Assembly: GCF_963576675.1 (NCBI RefSeq)
Contig: NC_088916.1
Location: forward strand, 26,573,501 to 26,637,500
Length of the DNA stretch: 64,000 nt
Direction of reading: 5' to 3'
Source: Euphorbia lathyris
Lineage: Eukaryota > Streptophyta > Magnoliopsida > Malpighiales > Euphorbiaceae
The stretch's first letter is position 1. Each line of letters opens with the position of its first letter. This document shows positions 33,247 to 44,420 of this stretch, in pieces. Made by a program: the position numbers and the translations under genes. Below the pieces are notes generated by a model. It worked only from the letters and a program-made list of their open reading frames with translations, had not been told where the DNA came from and did no database searches.

Positions 33247-34436
33247 CAGAATATAATAATTTGTTTTGATTATCAAAATCAATTTATTTAAAAGTTTGTT
33301 TTACCTAAATATTTGATATAAGTAATTCAAAGCATTAAATGAATTATTCGAATTAATTAGGATATGCATAATTGAAATTGGATGAAAATTAATTTAAGTT
33401 GTTAATTTGATTAACTTAAATATTACATAAATAGTTTGTGTAATCAACCAATTAAATTTAATTTAATTGAGTCTATACATATTTGGCATTATGGACATAT
33501 TAGACCATCTTTAATAGTTATTTAGTCTTTTGGTATTTAAATAGGACCAGCGTGTCCTGCATTCTCTTACTCTCTATTGTATTTCTCTTCTCATCCAAAT
33601 TCCTTCAAGTAAATTGAAGTGTTTCTTTGAAATTGAATATTGTTGTAATTCAAGGCGCCAAGGAGAAGACGGAGGACCCAAAGAGAAATATGTAATAGTT
33701 AGTATTTCCCTAGGGTGACCCTTTATTCCATTTCTGGCTCAACGAAATAAACTTAGAGATATGTCCATGATTGTCAATGTTGAATGTATGAATGTCTGAT
33801 GTATGCTAAAGCAAATCAAGACTAGGTTAGATTATGAGACTTAAATAAATCCCTCACTAATCAAAAGTTAAGTAAATAAGCAAGTTATTAAAATCGGTTG
33901 CCCCTCCCTAATATTATAATTCAGCCGGCAGTACTGGGGGCCTTTGGGTTGTTGAGTAAACTCAAGCTCGGGGTCTTATGGTAACACCTGAATTATCGAA
34001 AAATTATTTTTCACGAATATGAGGTAATGCTTAAATTAGGATAGAATAATTGGATGAGTAAACTCATATTGTTCTAACCTAATGGGCAATATGGTTGGGA
34101 TTGATAAACGACACATATCAGTTACTAATGTGGTTAGTAACCCAACAACCTAGAAATCACATGTTTTGATGTGATTGATTACATGAATCTACCTAATGAA
34201 TGAAACTAGCTTGTTGAGTAAACTCAAGGTGAAATTTCAGGAGTTAGGATTCTAGCTCACTAAAGGAATTGTGAATATCCTTCGAATTAATATAGAGGGT
34301 TATTAATTTGGTAAAATAGTGGGAGCAATTTAAAAACATAAAAGTCCAACGTATTTAAATTGTAAGTGAATTAAACAAATGAATAACATCCGTCACCTTT
34401 TCTCACTCTCAGGTTAATTTTACTCTAAAAACAATC

Positions 34437-35138
34437 ATGTCGAAAACCGATCTAAGAAATATCCTTACCAATAACCAGTTGAATGGTTCAAACTTCACCG
34501 ACTGGTATCGCAACCTCAAAATCGTTTTGAAGTTCGATAAGGTAGGGTATGTACTTGATACACCGATACCCTCTATCCCGACTTTTAATGCACCCATCGA
34601 AAAGATCAAAGCTTACTTGAAGCATAAAGCTGATGATAATCACGCAAGAAGCATTGTACTTGCATCTATGCCACTGGAATTGAAAAGGCAACATGAGGAG
34701 ATGGATGCCTATTCCATGGTCGCGCACCTAAAAGAATTGTTTGGGAATCAAATTCAGTGTGAGCGCTACGAAATAACGAAGCAGCTATATAGATGCAAGA
34801 TGCAGGAGGGCAAGTCTGTTATGAGACATTGTGTCAGGATGATTGGCCTTCTTACCAAGTTTTCTAGTATTGGAGATGCGATGGATCATGAACTAAGTGT
34901 AGACTTACCTTTTCAATCCCTCCCTGAGAGTTATTCAGAGTTCATCATGAACTACCAAGTGAGTGGCTTGCAAACCTCTCTTGAAGAGCTTGCAAATATG
35001 CTCGAGACGGTCGAGCCCAATATAAAAGAAACAAGGAAATACTGGCCCTTGCTACTAAGGGATCAAAGAAGAGGAAAGGGAATCCTCCCAATCCTAATAA
35101 TCCCAATAATGGCGAGGGGGCCATGCCCACCGAAATAA
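34437..35138 (+). pseudogene. Copia gag
   Basis: Starts MSKTDLRNILTNNQLNG. The stretch WYRNLKIVLKFDKVGYVL and the downstream ELFGNQIQCERYEITKQLY are the capsid (UBN2/retrotran_gag) region. A one-base shift near 35030-35040 throws the frame off; the true continuation is in the pol frame and reaches a CCHC knuckle (CYFCGEDGH, 35171 onward) that contains a TAG in place of the residue after His. In an intact copia element gag and pol are one polyprotein. Confidence 0.82.
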
Positions 35139-35139
35139 A

Positions 35140-38100
35140 GGGGATGCAAGTCAAGAAGCCCAAAGGGGAATGCTACTTTTGTGGTGAAGATGGGCACTAG
35201 AGGAGAAATTGCAAGGAGTACCTAGCTTCTCTCAAGAAGGGAATGGACGGTGCTGCAACTTCTGGTATGTTCTATATTGAAATTAACTCAATTTCGCAGT
35301 CTGAATCTTGGGTATTAGATACCGAATGTGGATCTCATATTTGTATGAATATGCAGGAACTAAAACAGACTAGATAATTGAAGAAAGGAGACATAAACTT
35401 GCGAGTTAGAAATGATGCAAGGGTTGCCGCACTCGCAATTGGAAACTATGATCTACATCTACCATCAGGACTTGTAGTAGTGTTAAGGAACTGTTTGTAT
35501 GTTCCAGATATGTCTCGTAACATTATTTCTATTAGCTGTCTAGTAGAAGATGGCTTTCATGTTTCAATTAAGAACAATGGTTGTGAATTTTATAGAAATA
35601 GTATTTTCTATTTTTCAGGAATGTCATTGAATGGGATTTATGTTTTGAATGATAAAGTTTCTGCTTTCACAATTGATACCAAAAGACTTAGATTAGATAA
35701 CTCAACTTACTTGTGGCATTGTCGTTTAGGCCATATAAACCAGAGACGCATGCTTAAGCTACATCAAGATGGGCTTATAGACTCAATTGATTGTGAATCG
35801 ATGGGAACGTGTGAGTCATGTTTAAAAGGAAAAATGACAAAGACACCCTTTAGCAATAAAGGTCAGCGTGTATCAGATACTTTAGGATTAATACATTCAG
35901 ATGTATGTGGTCCTATGTCAGTCCAAGCAAGAGGAGGATTCAGATACTTCATTAGTTTCATAGATGATCATACTAGATATGGTTATATCTATTTGATGAA
36001 ACACAAGTCAGAAGCTTTTGAGAAATTCAAATGCTTTAAGAATGAAGTTGAGAATCAAACAGGAAAGACTATGAAAATACTTCGATCTGATCGAGGTGGA
36101 GAATATCTTTCTGAAGAATTTATGAGTTATCTAAATGAATGTGGAATATGCTCACAATGGACACCTCCTTATACACCACAACACAATGGTGTATCAGAAA
36201 GGAGAAATCGCACCTTACTAGATATGGTACGATCCATGATGAGCACCACTGCTCTTCCAAAATCATTCTGGGGCTATGCCTTAGAAACTGCCCTATTTAC
36301 CTTAAACCGAGTTCCAACCAAATCCGCAAGTTCCACACCATTCGAACTGTTCGTTGGTAGAAAACCCATCTTCTCTTTCATAAGAATATGGGGATGTTCA
36401 ACATACGTCAAACGTATTGTGTCAGATAAATTAGATCCCAAATCTGACAAGTGTTTCTTCATTGGATACCCAAAGGAAACTATGGGATATTACTTTTATC
36501 ATCCAGATGACCAAAAGGTAATAGTATCCAAACACGCAGTGTTTCTAGAGAAAGAGTTTCTGGAAGAAACACAGAATGGAAGCGCGATTGAACTTGAAGA
36601 AGTTCAAGAGGAATCACATGTTGAAAATGCGGAAGAAGTTGAACCCGAACCCATTTCACTAGATGAAACACAAGTGTCATATCCTACACGTAGGTCTCAG
36701 AGAATTCGTGAACTCCCAGTTAGATATGGTTTTTTAGTGGGAGATAACGAACTGGTTCCCGTGTTAGACGATGAACCTGAAACCTACGAAGAAGCTCTTG
36801 CTAGTCCAGAATCTAAAGCATGGCTTGAAGCCATAAATTCTGAAATGGACTCCATGTATACTAACCAAGTGTGGACTTTGGTTGATCCACCCAAAGGGAT
36901 AAAACCCATTGGGTGCAGGTGGATCTTCAAGAAGAAGACTGATATGGATGGAAAGGTTAGTACCTACAAAGCTAGGTTAGTAGCGAAAGGATATCGTCAA
37001 AAACAAGGTATTGAATATGACGAGACTTTCTCTCCAGTAGCCATGTTCAAATCCATCAGAATATTGCTTGCAATTGCCGCTCATTTTGATTATGAGATTT
37101 GGCAAATGGATGTGAAAACAGCTTTCCTAAATGGAAACCTACTTGAGGATGTATACATGATGCAACCTGAAGGTTTCACATCGAAGGATGCAACCAAGGT
37201 TTGCAAACTTCAAAGGTCCATTTATGGACTCAAGCAAGCATCTAGGAGATGGAACAAGCGTTTTGATGAAACCATAAAATAATTTGGTATCGAACAAAAC
37301 TCAGAAGAGGCTTGTGTTTACAAGAAGACAAATGGGAGCTCAGTCGTTTTCTTAGTACTGTATGTTGATGATATACTACTTATGGGAAACGATGTGGCAA
37401 TGTTGCAAACAGTAAAAGTTTGGTTATCGGGTAATTTCTCCATGAAAGACTTGGGAGAAGCAGCCTACATCTTAGGGATCAAGATCTATCGCGATAGATC
37501 AAGAAGACTACTCGGACTATCCCAATCTACATATATTGACAAAGTGCTAAAACGTTTTGACATGCATGAATCGAAAAGAGGTAACTTACCAATGGTCCAT
37601 GGTGTCAAGTTATCAAATGGTCAGTGTCCTAAAACGGACAGTGACAAGAATCGCATGGCTGTAATTCCTTACTCCAGCGCGGTTGGTTCGATCATGTATG
37701 CTATGCTTTGCACTAGACCTGATGTGGCATTCGCATTAAGTATGACGAGCCTATATCAAGGGAATCCAGGATTTGATCACTGGATTGTTGTCAAGAACAT
37801 TCTTAAGTATCTTAGAAGAACTAAAGACATGTTCCTCGTATATGGACAAGGAGAATTGAAAATTGAAGGATATTCAGATGCTATTCATCTGACTGATGAA
37901 AATGATTACAGATCCCAATCAGGATACCAGTTTATCCTGAATGGAGGTTTAGTTAGTTGGAAGAGTTCCAAACAAGGAAGTGTTGCTTTCTCGTCGACTG
38001 AATCAGAGTACATTGCAGCTGCAGAAGCGGCAAAGGAGGCTGTTTGGATTAGAAAGTTCATAACAGAACTAGGAGTGGTGCCTGATATTGTAAATCCCAT

Positions 38101-38341
38101 TACTCTATACTGTGATAACAATGGAGCCATTGCACAAGCAAAAGAACCACAGTCTCATAATGCATCCAAACATTATCTCAAGCGATATCATCTCATTAGG
38201 GAGATCATAGCTAGAGGAGATGTGAGAATAGAAAAGGTGCCCACCGAGGACAACGTTGCAGATCCGTTGACCAAACCGTTACCACAAAGAGCTCACGATA
38301 AACATCTTAGTTCTTCTGGTATTAGTTTCAGAAACAATTAG
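35140..38341 (+). pseudogene. Copia pol: protease, integrase, RT, RNase H
   Basis: One frame throughout, with stops at about 35198-35200 (TAG), 35375-35377 (TAG) and 37280-37282 (TAA). Protease: WVLDTECGSHIC, where the catalytic Asp-Thr-Gly has become Asp-Thr-Glu. GAG-pre-integrase: LWHCRLGHINQRRM. Integrase core: HSDVCGP, FIDDHTRYGY, LRSDRGGEYLS, PQHNGVSERRNR. Reverse transcriptase: ARLVAKGYRQ, MDVKTAFLNG, LYVDDILLMG (the YVDD active site is intact). RNase H: SYSDAIHLTDENDYRS near 37868, SSTESEYIAAAEAAKEAVW, LYCDNNGAIA. Ends at 38341, just before the polypurine tract. All three stops fit single C-to-T or G-to-A changes. Confidence 0.9.
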
Positions 38342-38361
38342 CTTTAGTCCAAGTGGGAGAA

Positions 38362-40078
38362 TGTTGGAATTTAGTGTCCTAAATACAATTGTTTTGGATA
38401 TTAATATTAATGAATAAATTGTTTATTTGGTCATTTGTTTAATCAGATATATAGCATTAATATGTAACTATATATAAAGGCACAAATCTTTTGCAAAGGA
38501 AGTAATCATAAGTTTATTCAAGTAGTTATAAAGTGTTCATACAAGCATGAAGTGAGACTATACTTTATAATAGACTAATAGACTTAAAGTAAACCCAAGT
38601 AAAGTAATATGTTATAGGGATTGGCATATTGCTGTTGAGACTTGCATGTAACAGTGTTTTCTGTCGAGACAGAAAGCTGATCTCACAAGCTTTAGATATT
38701 CTGATATCTAGACAGTTACATGGATCTGATCTTCAGACTCAAACATTCATTAATTAGTAATTCTGGATTGCGGAGTCTGATACTTTGATTCTGTACGAGC
38801 ACGATCCAATAGGTGAGAGCCTAGGGTGTGTGAGAGCAGGGTTGGGTATCACGCGAAGTAATTACAGAATGGTTAATGTCAGATTGAGCATTCATCACTC
38901 ATGATAAATGGGAGATATATCCAAAGGGCCGCTTGTGGTGAATTGACTGAAATCCTTGCAAGGTGATACAATTAAGAGTAGAAATAAACATTTCACTTAA
39001 CTTATCTTTCAGAGTGAATTCAACCTATACAAGTAAAACCAGACTCTTCGTTATATGTAACCTTGACACATTCCATGGTTATAAGGAATTGACCGACATG
39101 ATATAGTTGATGAAGGATCGTATTATACTGTACCTAATACAAAAAGGTTAATGTCAGTTATCAACCTGACTTCTTAATTGCTCTGGGGGAATATCATAGG
39201 TTCTGCTAGTAACAGCTCTCGACGGTATTCCGTTATATATATGTTGGAATTAATCATAATGAATAATTTCAAATGATATATACGGCTAGTGGCAATAAAG
39301 AACCTAATGGGTCGCATATGAGACTTGGAATCAGAGGATAAAAATGTAATTAGTGGGACATACATATATGGGCCGAAATTTGAATTAATTTAGGGATAAA
39401 TTAATTTGATTAATAATTATAATTTGATTATGGTTATCAATTAAATTAAAAGATTATCTGATAATATTAATTAGAAGTTTTTATGTGATTGAAACTCTAA
39501 TTAATTATCCCTAACATTAATTAATTATTAATTTGATTAATAATAATTATCTAGATATAATTAGTTATTATTTAGATAATAGTAAAGTGTTTATTTAATT
39601 ATCTAATTAGGAATCTTATTCCGAATAAGATTCCAATTATTTAATTACCTAACACAACTTGGATTAGAGTTAAGAAAAGTCTATAGATAGACTCCCTAAC
39701 CCCTAAAATTCGACCAACACAAAAAGGGAGAGGAGGAATCGTTCCGTCTTTCGTCTCGGCTAATTTACTTTTATTTCTTACTCTCTCTTTGATCTCGTAT
39801 CGATTTCTGTTAGAGGCAATCATTGCGATTGCTATTCATTGAAGGTTGATCACTGATTATCTTTTGTTTTGTGTTGAATCAAACGTTCGTGGTTCACGAA
39901 TTGATAATAACAAGTTGTGGGCACTTCGTTTGCAACGGTAGATAGTTCATCAGTAAAGGTATTACTATCTATCCCTATTTATATGAAATAACAATTAACA
40001 GATCTTGGGAAAGGGAAATAGATAAAATAGATAAAATTTTATTATTCCGCTATGCCTAGGCTTGTCTATTTTCCTACC
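38362..40078 (+). repeat. Copia 3' LTR
   Basis: 1,717 bp, highly similar to the 5' LTR but with a deletion of about 105 bp near 38730 and an altered terminus (CC for CA). Scattered substitutions indicate an older insertion than the gypsy element. Confidence 0.9.
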
Positions 40079-40083
40079 ATTTC

Positions 40084-43000
40084 AACGATCTACTGAGTCA
40101 TGCTGAGAAAAGAGGTGGACGACCTCATCCAAACTGGTTGATTGACGGCTTCAGAGAGGTAATCTCCGATTGCAATCTATATCCGTTAACTCTGTAAGGT
40201 TTTTCGTTCACATGGGAAGTCAGTAGAGGTTCGAGCAGGTGGATTCAGGAAAGGCTTGATCATGCCTTGGTAAACAACCTCTAGAGGGACTCTTTCAATA
40301 GTTCTGTTCTGCGCAACATTATTACAGCAACATCTGATCATACAACGCTACTTCTAGAGTTGAAAATTTGACAACAAACACCACGTATCGAGAGATTTCG
40401 CTTTGAGAACTCTTGGCTCCGTGAAACTGACTGCTCAACGGTAATACAGAATGCATGGAACTGGCCGGCTTCTCCAACAGTGAGTGAAAAACTACAAAAT
40501 TATACCAGTGCCCTTCAGCAATGGAGTTCCCATCTGGATAGTAATTTCAAATACTCCATCACAGAAGCAAGAAGACAGATGAAACTGTACATAAATAGCA
40601 CTGACACATTTGGTTCGAGCCAGTTTCAGAAAGTATCGGAACATTACGTCAAATTACTTTAGCAACAAGAAGCTTTCTGACGCCAATGCGCTAAACTCTC
40701 CTGGTTACAAGATGGGGACAGCAACACCTAGTACTTTCACGAACATGCCTCAGCAAGGAAAAAATTCAACAGCTTCAGGGAACTCAAGAATTCACAGGGA
40801 AATTGGTGCGATTGGGAGTCTGGCCTAGATGATACACTGGTGAATTATTTTACAGACATCTTTACTAGTCAAGGTAACGATGACAGCGATATCCTGTCAA
40901 CGGTTAGAAACAGATTCCAACCAGAACAAAATGAGTTTCTCATACAACCCTTCATAAAAGACGATGTCAAAGCCACTTGTTTTTCGATGCATCCAGACAA
41001 GATTCCGGGTCCTGACGGACTAAACCCGGCCTTCTATCAATGCTTTTGGTACATCATTGGGTCAGATATCAGTACATCTTGCCTCAGTATCCTGGAATCT
41101 GGTTCGTTACCTCCACGGCTGAATGAAACAATAATAGTGCTGATCCCGAAAAAAGCAAATGTTGAACTAGTAACCGACATACGTCCAATTGCACTTTGCA
41201 ACGTACTGTTCAAGATAATATAAAAAATGTTAGCTACCAAACTCAAGCAGGTGCTTCCATCTGTTATCTCAAATTGCCAAAGTGCTTTCTTACCTGACCA
41301 TCTAATTACAGACAACATTATTGTGGCATATGAGGTGATACATAAACTCCGAGGTATGAGACAAGGCTCACGTGGGGTTGGGGCACTGAAACTAGATATG
41401 AGTAAAGCCTACGACAGAGTGGAATGCGGTTTTCTCAAAAATATGCTAATAGTTCTCAATCTTCACCCGACATGGATAAAATGGATACTGATGTGCGTAA
41501 CAATGGTTTCCTATCATATCTCACATGATGGTAAGGAACTAGGACCTATCATTCCATCCAGGGGACTCAGACAAGGCGATCCCTATCACCATTCCTCTTT
41601 CTGATATGTGCCGAAGGTTTGTCGTCGGTAATTTCAGCGCAGGAATGGTCAGGTCAAATTCATGGGATTCGCATAGCCAGTACTGCACCTAGTATCTCTC
41701 ACCTCTTCTTCGTCGTCGACTCTTTACTTTTCTTCCGAGCAACTATACAGAAGGCAAAGGTAATCCAAAACTGTTTAGACAACTATGCAAAAGCCTCGGG
41801 TCAGTGTATCAATGTTCAGAAATCAGCTATCCTATTTAGCAAGAAATCCTATGACAACAGTAAATCGGAAATATGCCAGACTCTCCAAATTGGGGAAGTT
41901 GAGGACATCGGAAGCTATCTTGGCGTCCCATTGTCTGTTGGAAGGAGTAAGATTCGCACATTTAATTTTATCAAAGATCGTATTTGGTCTCAGATAAATA
42001 ATTGGAAGGAAAGATTTCTCTCTCGGGCCGGCAAAGAAGTTTTGATAAAAGCTATTCTTCAAGCAATTCCTACCTTTGTCATGGGTATCTTTGAAATACT
42101 AATCTCTCTATGCGACGAAATACACAAGTCACTCAACAGATTCTGGTGGTCAACATCAATATCCGGCTCTGATTCAGGTATCCATTGGAAAAGATGGGAG
42201 GATTTATGCCTTCCAAAATCTAAAGGTGGTCTTTGTTTCAGAAATCTTCGCCTCTTCAATCTAGCACTTTTGGCTAAGCAGAGTTGGAGAATTTTAACAA
42301 ATCTAGAGTCACTAGCATCACAAGTTCTAAAAGCGCGTTATTTCCCCAACGGTCAGTTCCTTCAGGCTACGACAGGGCATAACCCATCTTTCGTCTGGCG
42401 CAGTATATTGGCGGGGAGAGAAATACTGAAGAAAGGGCTGATCAGGAAGATCGGAAACGGTTGCTCAACACACATCTTGAGCTGTTTGTGGCTGCCAGAC
42501 ACCTCGTCCCCAACTCCAAGTAGCTCCTTCACCCAAATAGGTACTAATAACTTGGTTTGCAATCTTCTTGATATAGATGGTCGCTGGATAAGGGATCAGA
42601 TCGATCAAACCTTCAATGCTCGTGATCGGGCTCTCATCTATTCTATCCCCCGTCGAAACCCGTCAGTTGAGGATTCGTACTATTGGTCACCAGAGAGATC
42701 GGGATCCTACTCTGTAAAAAGCGGCTATCATCAGGCCTCAAATTTCTTTGTGGTGGCTCAGACTGACCCTCAATGGCAACACATCTGGAATCTTCATGCA
42801 GCACCAAAGATAAAGAACTTTCTATGGAGAATTGCAACCCAGTGTATACCAACTTTAGCAAACTTAGCCAACAGACACAGCTCACTTCCTAACATTTGCC
42901 CTTTTTGTCAGGTTTATAATGAAGATACACTTCACGCACTTATCTAGTGTTCGAGAGAGCTGCAGGTATGGGCACTCTATTTCAGGGACGACAGAATGCA

Positions 43001-43694
43001 GAATGTAAGCAATTTCGAGCAGTGGTTTCAGTTGGTGTTCACGGCAGCGAACAACGACTTAAATGGGGAGATTGCTTATATCCTATGGGGAATATGGAAA
43101 CATAGGAACGGTAAAGTATGGGACAATACTCTTACTTAAGTGAACGCATGGAGAGAAGCTAGAAAGCATAAATTCGGAATGTTGTCATCCTCAAACCCGC
43201 AAATTTCAAAGTGGACAAGACCGCCGGAGGGAACCCTTCTCTGCAACGTTGATGCGGGAAACTTCCCATCGGCTGATTACAATTCATTTGGGTTCTTGAT
43301 TCGGGATTCCTCGGGTCGATGCATCTCAGCCAAGATGGGAGCAGTTCCAGGAAACCACAGTCCGGAGATGGCGGAAGCATCGGCTATTAAGGAAGCATTA
43401 AGCTGGATCAAATCGCACAAGCCTAGATCAAAAATTCACATCCAATCAGATTGCTTAACAGTAGTAAACGCCATCCAGAGTGGTCTATCGGGACCATCTT
43501 ATTTAGTATACATTATTTTAGATTGCATTCTTTTATTAAGAGATCTTGAGCTATGCTCACTCCCGTTCATAAATCGTTCAACGAATTCGGCAGCTGATGC
43601 TATTGCAAATGCGGTCAATTCTGTGTCTATTCGGGGTGAGTGGGATTGTCCACCACCTTTCATAACCAACCTTCTTTTATTTGACTTACAGTAA
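40084..43694 (+). pseudogene. LINE ORF2, 3' part (EN end, RT, zf-RVT, RNase H)
   Basis: Continues ORF2 after the copia insert. Endonuclease: NDLLSHAEKRGGRPH, FTWEVSRG, RLDHALV and SDHTTLLLE, with several stops. Reverse transcriptase (40840-42100): MHPDKIPGPDGLNPAFY, IRPIALCNVLFKI, LKLDMSKAYDRVE, GLRQGDP, then SHLFFVVDSLLFF where the catalytic Ala-Asp-Asp has become Val-Val-Asp. zf-RVT (about 42640-42960): SVKSGYHQ, WNLHAAPKIKNFLWR, CPFCQ. RNase H (43140-43694): LLCNVDAGNF, EMAEASAIKEALSW, IQSDCLTVVNA, NSAADAIANA. Stops at 41221, 41602, 42945 and 43136 and frame slips show it is dead. Confidence 0.88.
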
Positions 43695-43745
43695 TAAAAT
43701 TAATTCTTTGATTCAAAAAAAAAAAAAAACCTAACTCTAACTATA

Positions 43746-44357
43746 ACATAATACATGAAAAACAAATATGAAAGTATATTTGATAGTTTACATGTAATTG
43801 ATTATGAATAAATATACAAGTTAGGCTATTCTCACACAACAAACATAAATATTTTATTTTTATCGAGAATGTTTTCCTAAAAAATTCTTTAATTTGAGAA
43901 AATATTTTGGGAAAAATAAACAAAGCCTAAAATAGAGTCAACCAAATGCAAATAGGTGTAAAATATTTTACATATTAATGTAAAAGGAACTATAATTAAG
44001 TTCTCAATTAATTACTTGTAGTAGGAGAGCAACATAATAGTTATTATATAACCAAGGAAATTGACTTGACTGTTTTAAAACTCCATAATTACATGCTTAA
44101 TCATGCACCAAAATCCATTCAAATGCCATGAACTGAATCTATACATACTATCTAATCCTAATTACAGACGACTTCTTCTTAAAATAATAAATTAAAACAG
44201 AAACTTAGGGTCTTTTTTTAACATGAGATTCTTGTGCATAAATAAATACCAGGTTTTTCATAATTAATTATCAATGATCCTTTATTGCCTTTTCTCAGTT
44301 CTTTCCTTTAATAACATATGTTTAATTTTAATTTGACCAAAGAAGGAAGAAATCATC
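43746..44357. other. Upstream region of the TAR-like gene
   Basis: AT-rich DNA between the LINE and the next gene. No reading frame of note. The distal part would be the promoter of the aminotransferase gene. Confidence 0.5.
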
Positions 44358-44366
44358 TATATATAT
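44358..44366 (+). promoter_or_regulatory. TATA box of the TAR-like gene
   Basis: TATATATAT about 55-60 bp upstream of the chosen start codon (44421). A transcript starting about 30 bp downstream would exclude the upstream in-frame ATG at 44367. Confidence 0.5.
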
Positions 44367-44420
44367 GTGTGTCTATGGTTTATTTATAGTTATCAAGAAG
44401 AAAGAAAGCAATTATTATAC

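Larger units (their letters stand above)
30598..40078 (+). mobile_element. Ty1/copia LTR retrotransposon inside the LINE
   Basis: 9.5 kb with LTRs beginning TGTTGGAATTTAGTGTCC and ending TTTTCCTACA (5') or TTTTCCTACC (3'). The 5-bp flanks ACTTC (30593-30597) and ATTTC (40079-40083) differ by one transition. A PBS TGGTATCAGAGT follows the 5' LTR, and the tract AAGTGGGAGAA (38351-38361) precedes the 3' LTR. The interior has gag, protease, integrase, reverse transcriptase and RNase H in copia order. Three in-frame stops and a frameshift disable it. The leader of about 2 kb carries a SINE and a hairpin array. Confidence 0.92.
28831..43730 (+). mobile_element. Full-length LINE (L1 type), interrupted by a copia element
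   Basis: Flanked by a perfect 15-bp duplication CTAACTCTAACTATA at 28816-28830 and 43731-43745, and ending in a poly(A) tract (about 43715-43729). Removing the copia insert and one copy of its duplication (9,486 bp) leaves about 5.4 kb, a normal length for a full-length plant L1. In order it has a 5' leader, ORF1 (DUF4283 type), ORF2 with endonuclease, reverse transcriptase, zf-RVT and RNase H. ORF1 and ORF2 overlap by ATGA. Several stops make it inactive. Confidence 0.9.

Noticed and set aside
44367..44420. Upstream in-frame ATG as the start of the TAR-like protein
   Set aside because: It lies right at the TATA box and would add 18 residues with no family similarity; 44421 fits better.
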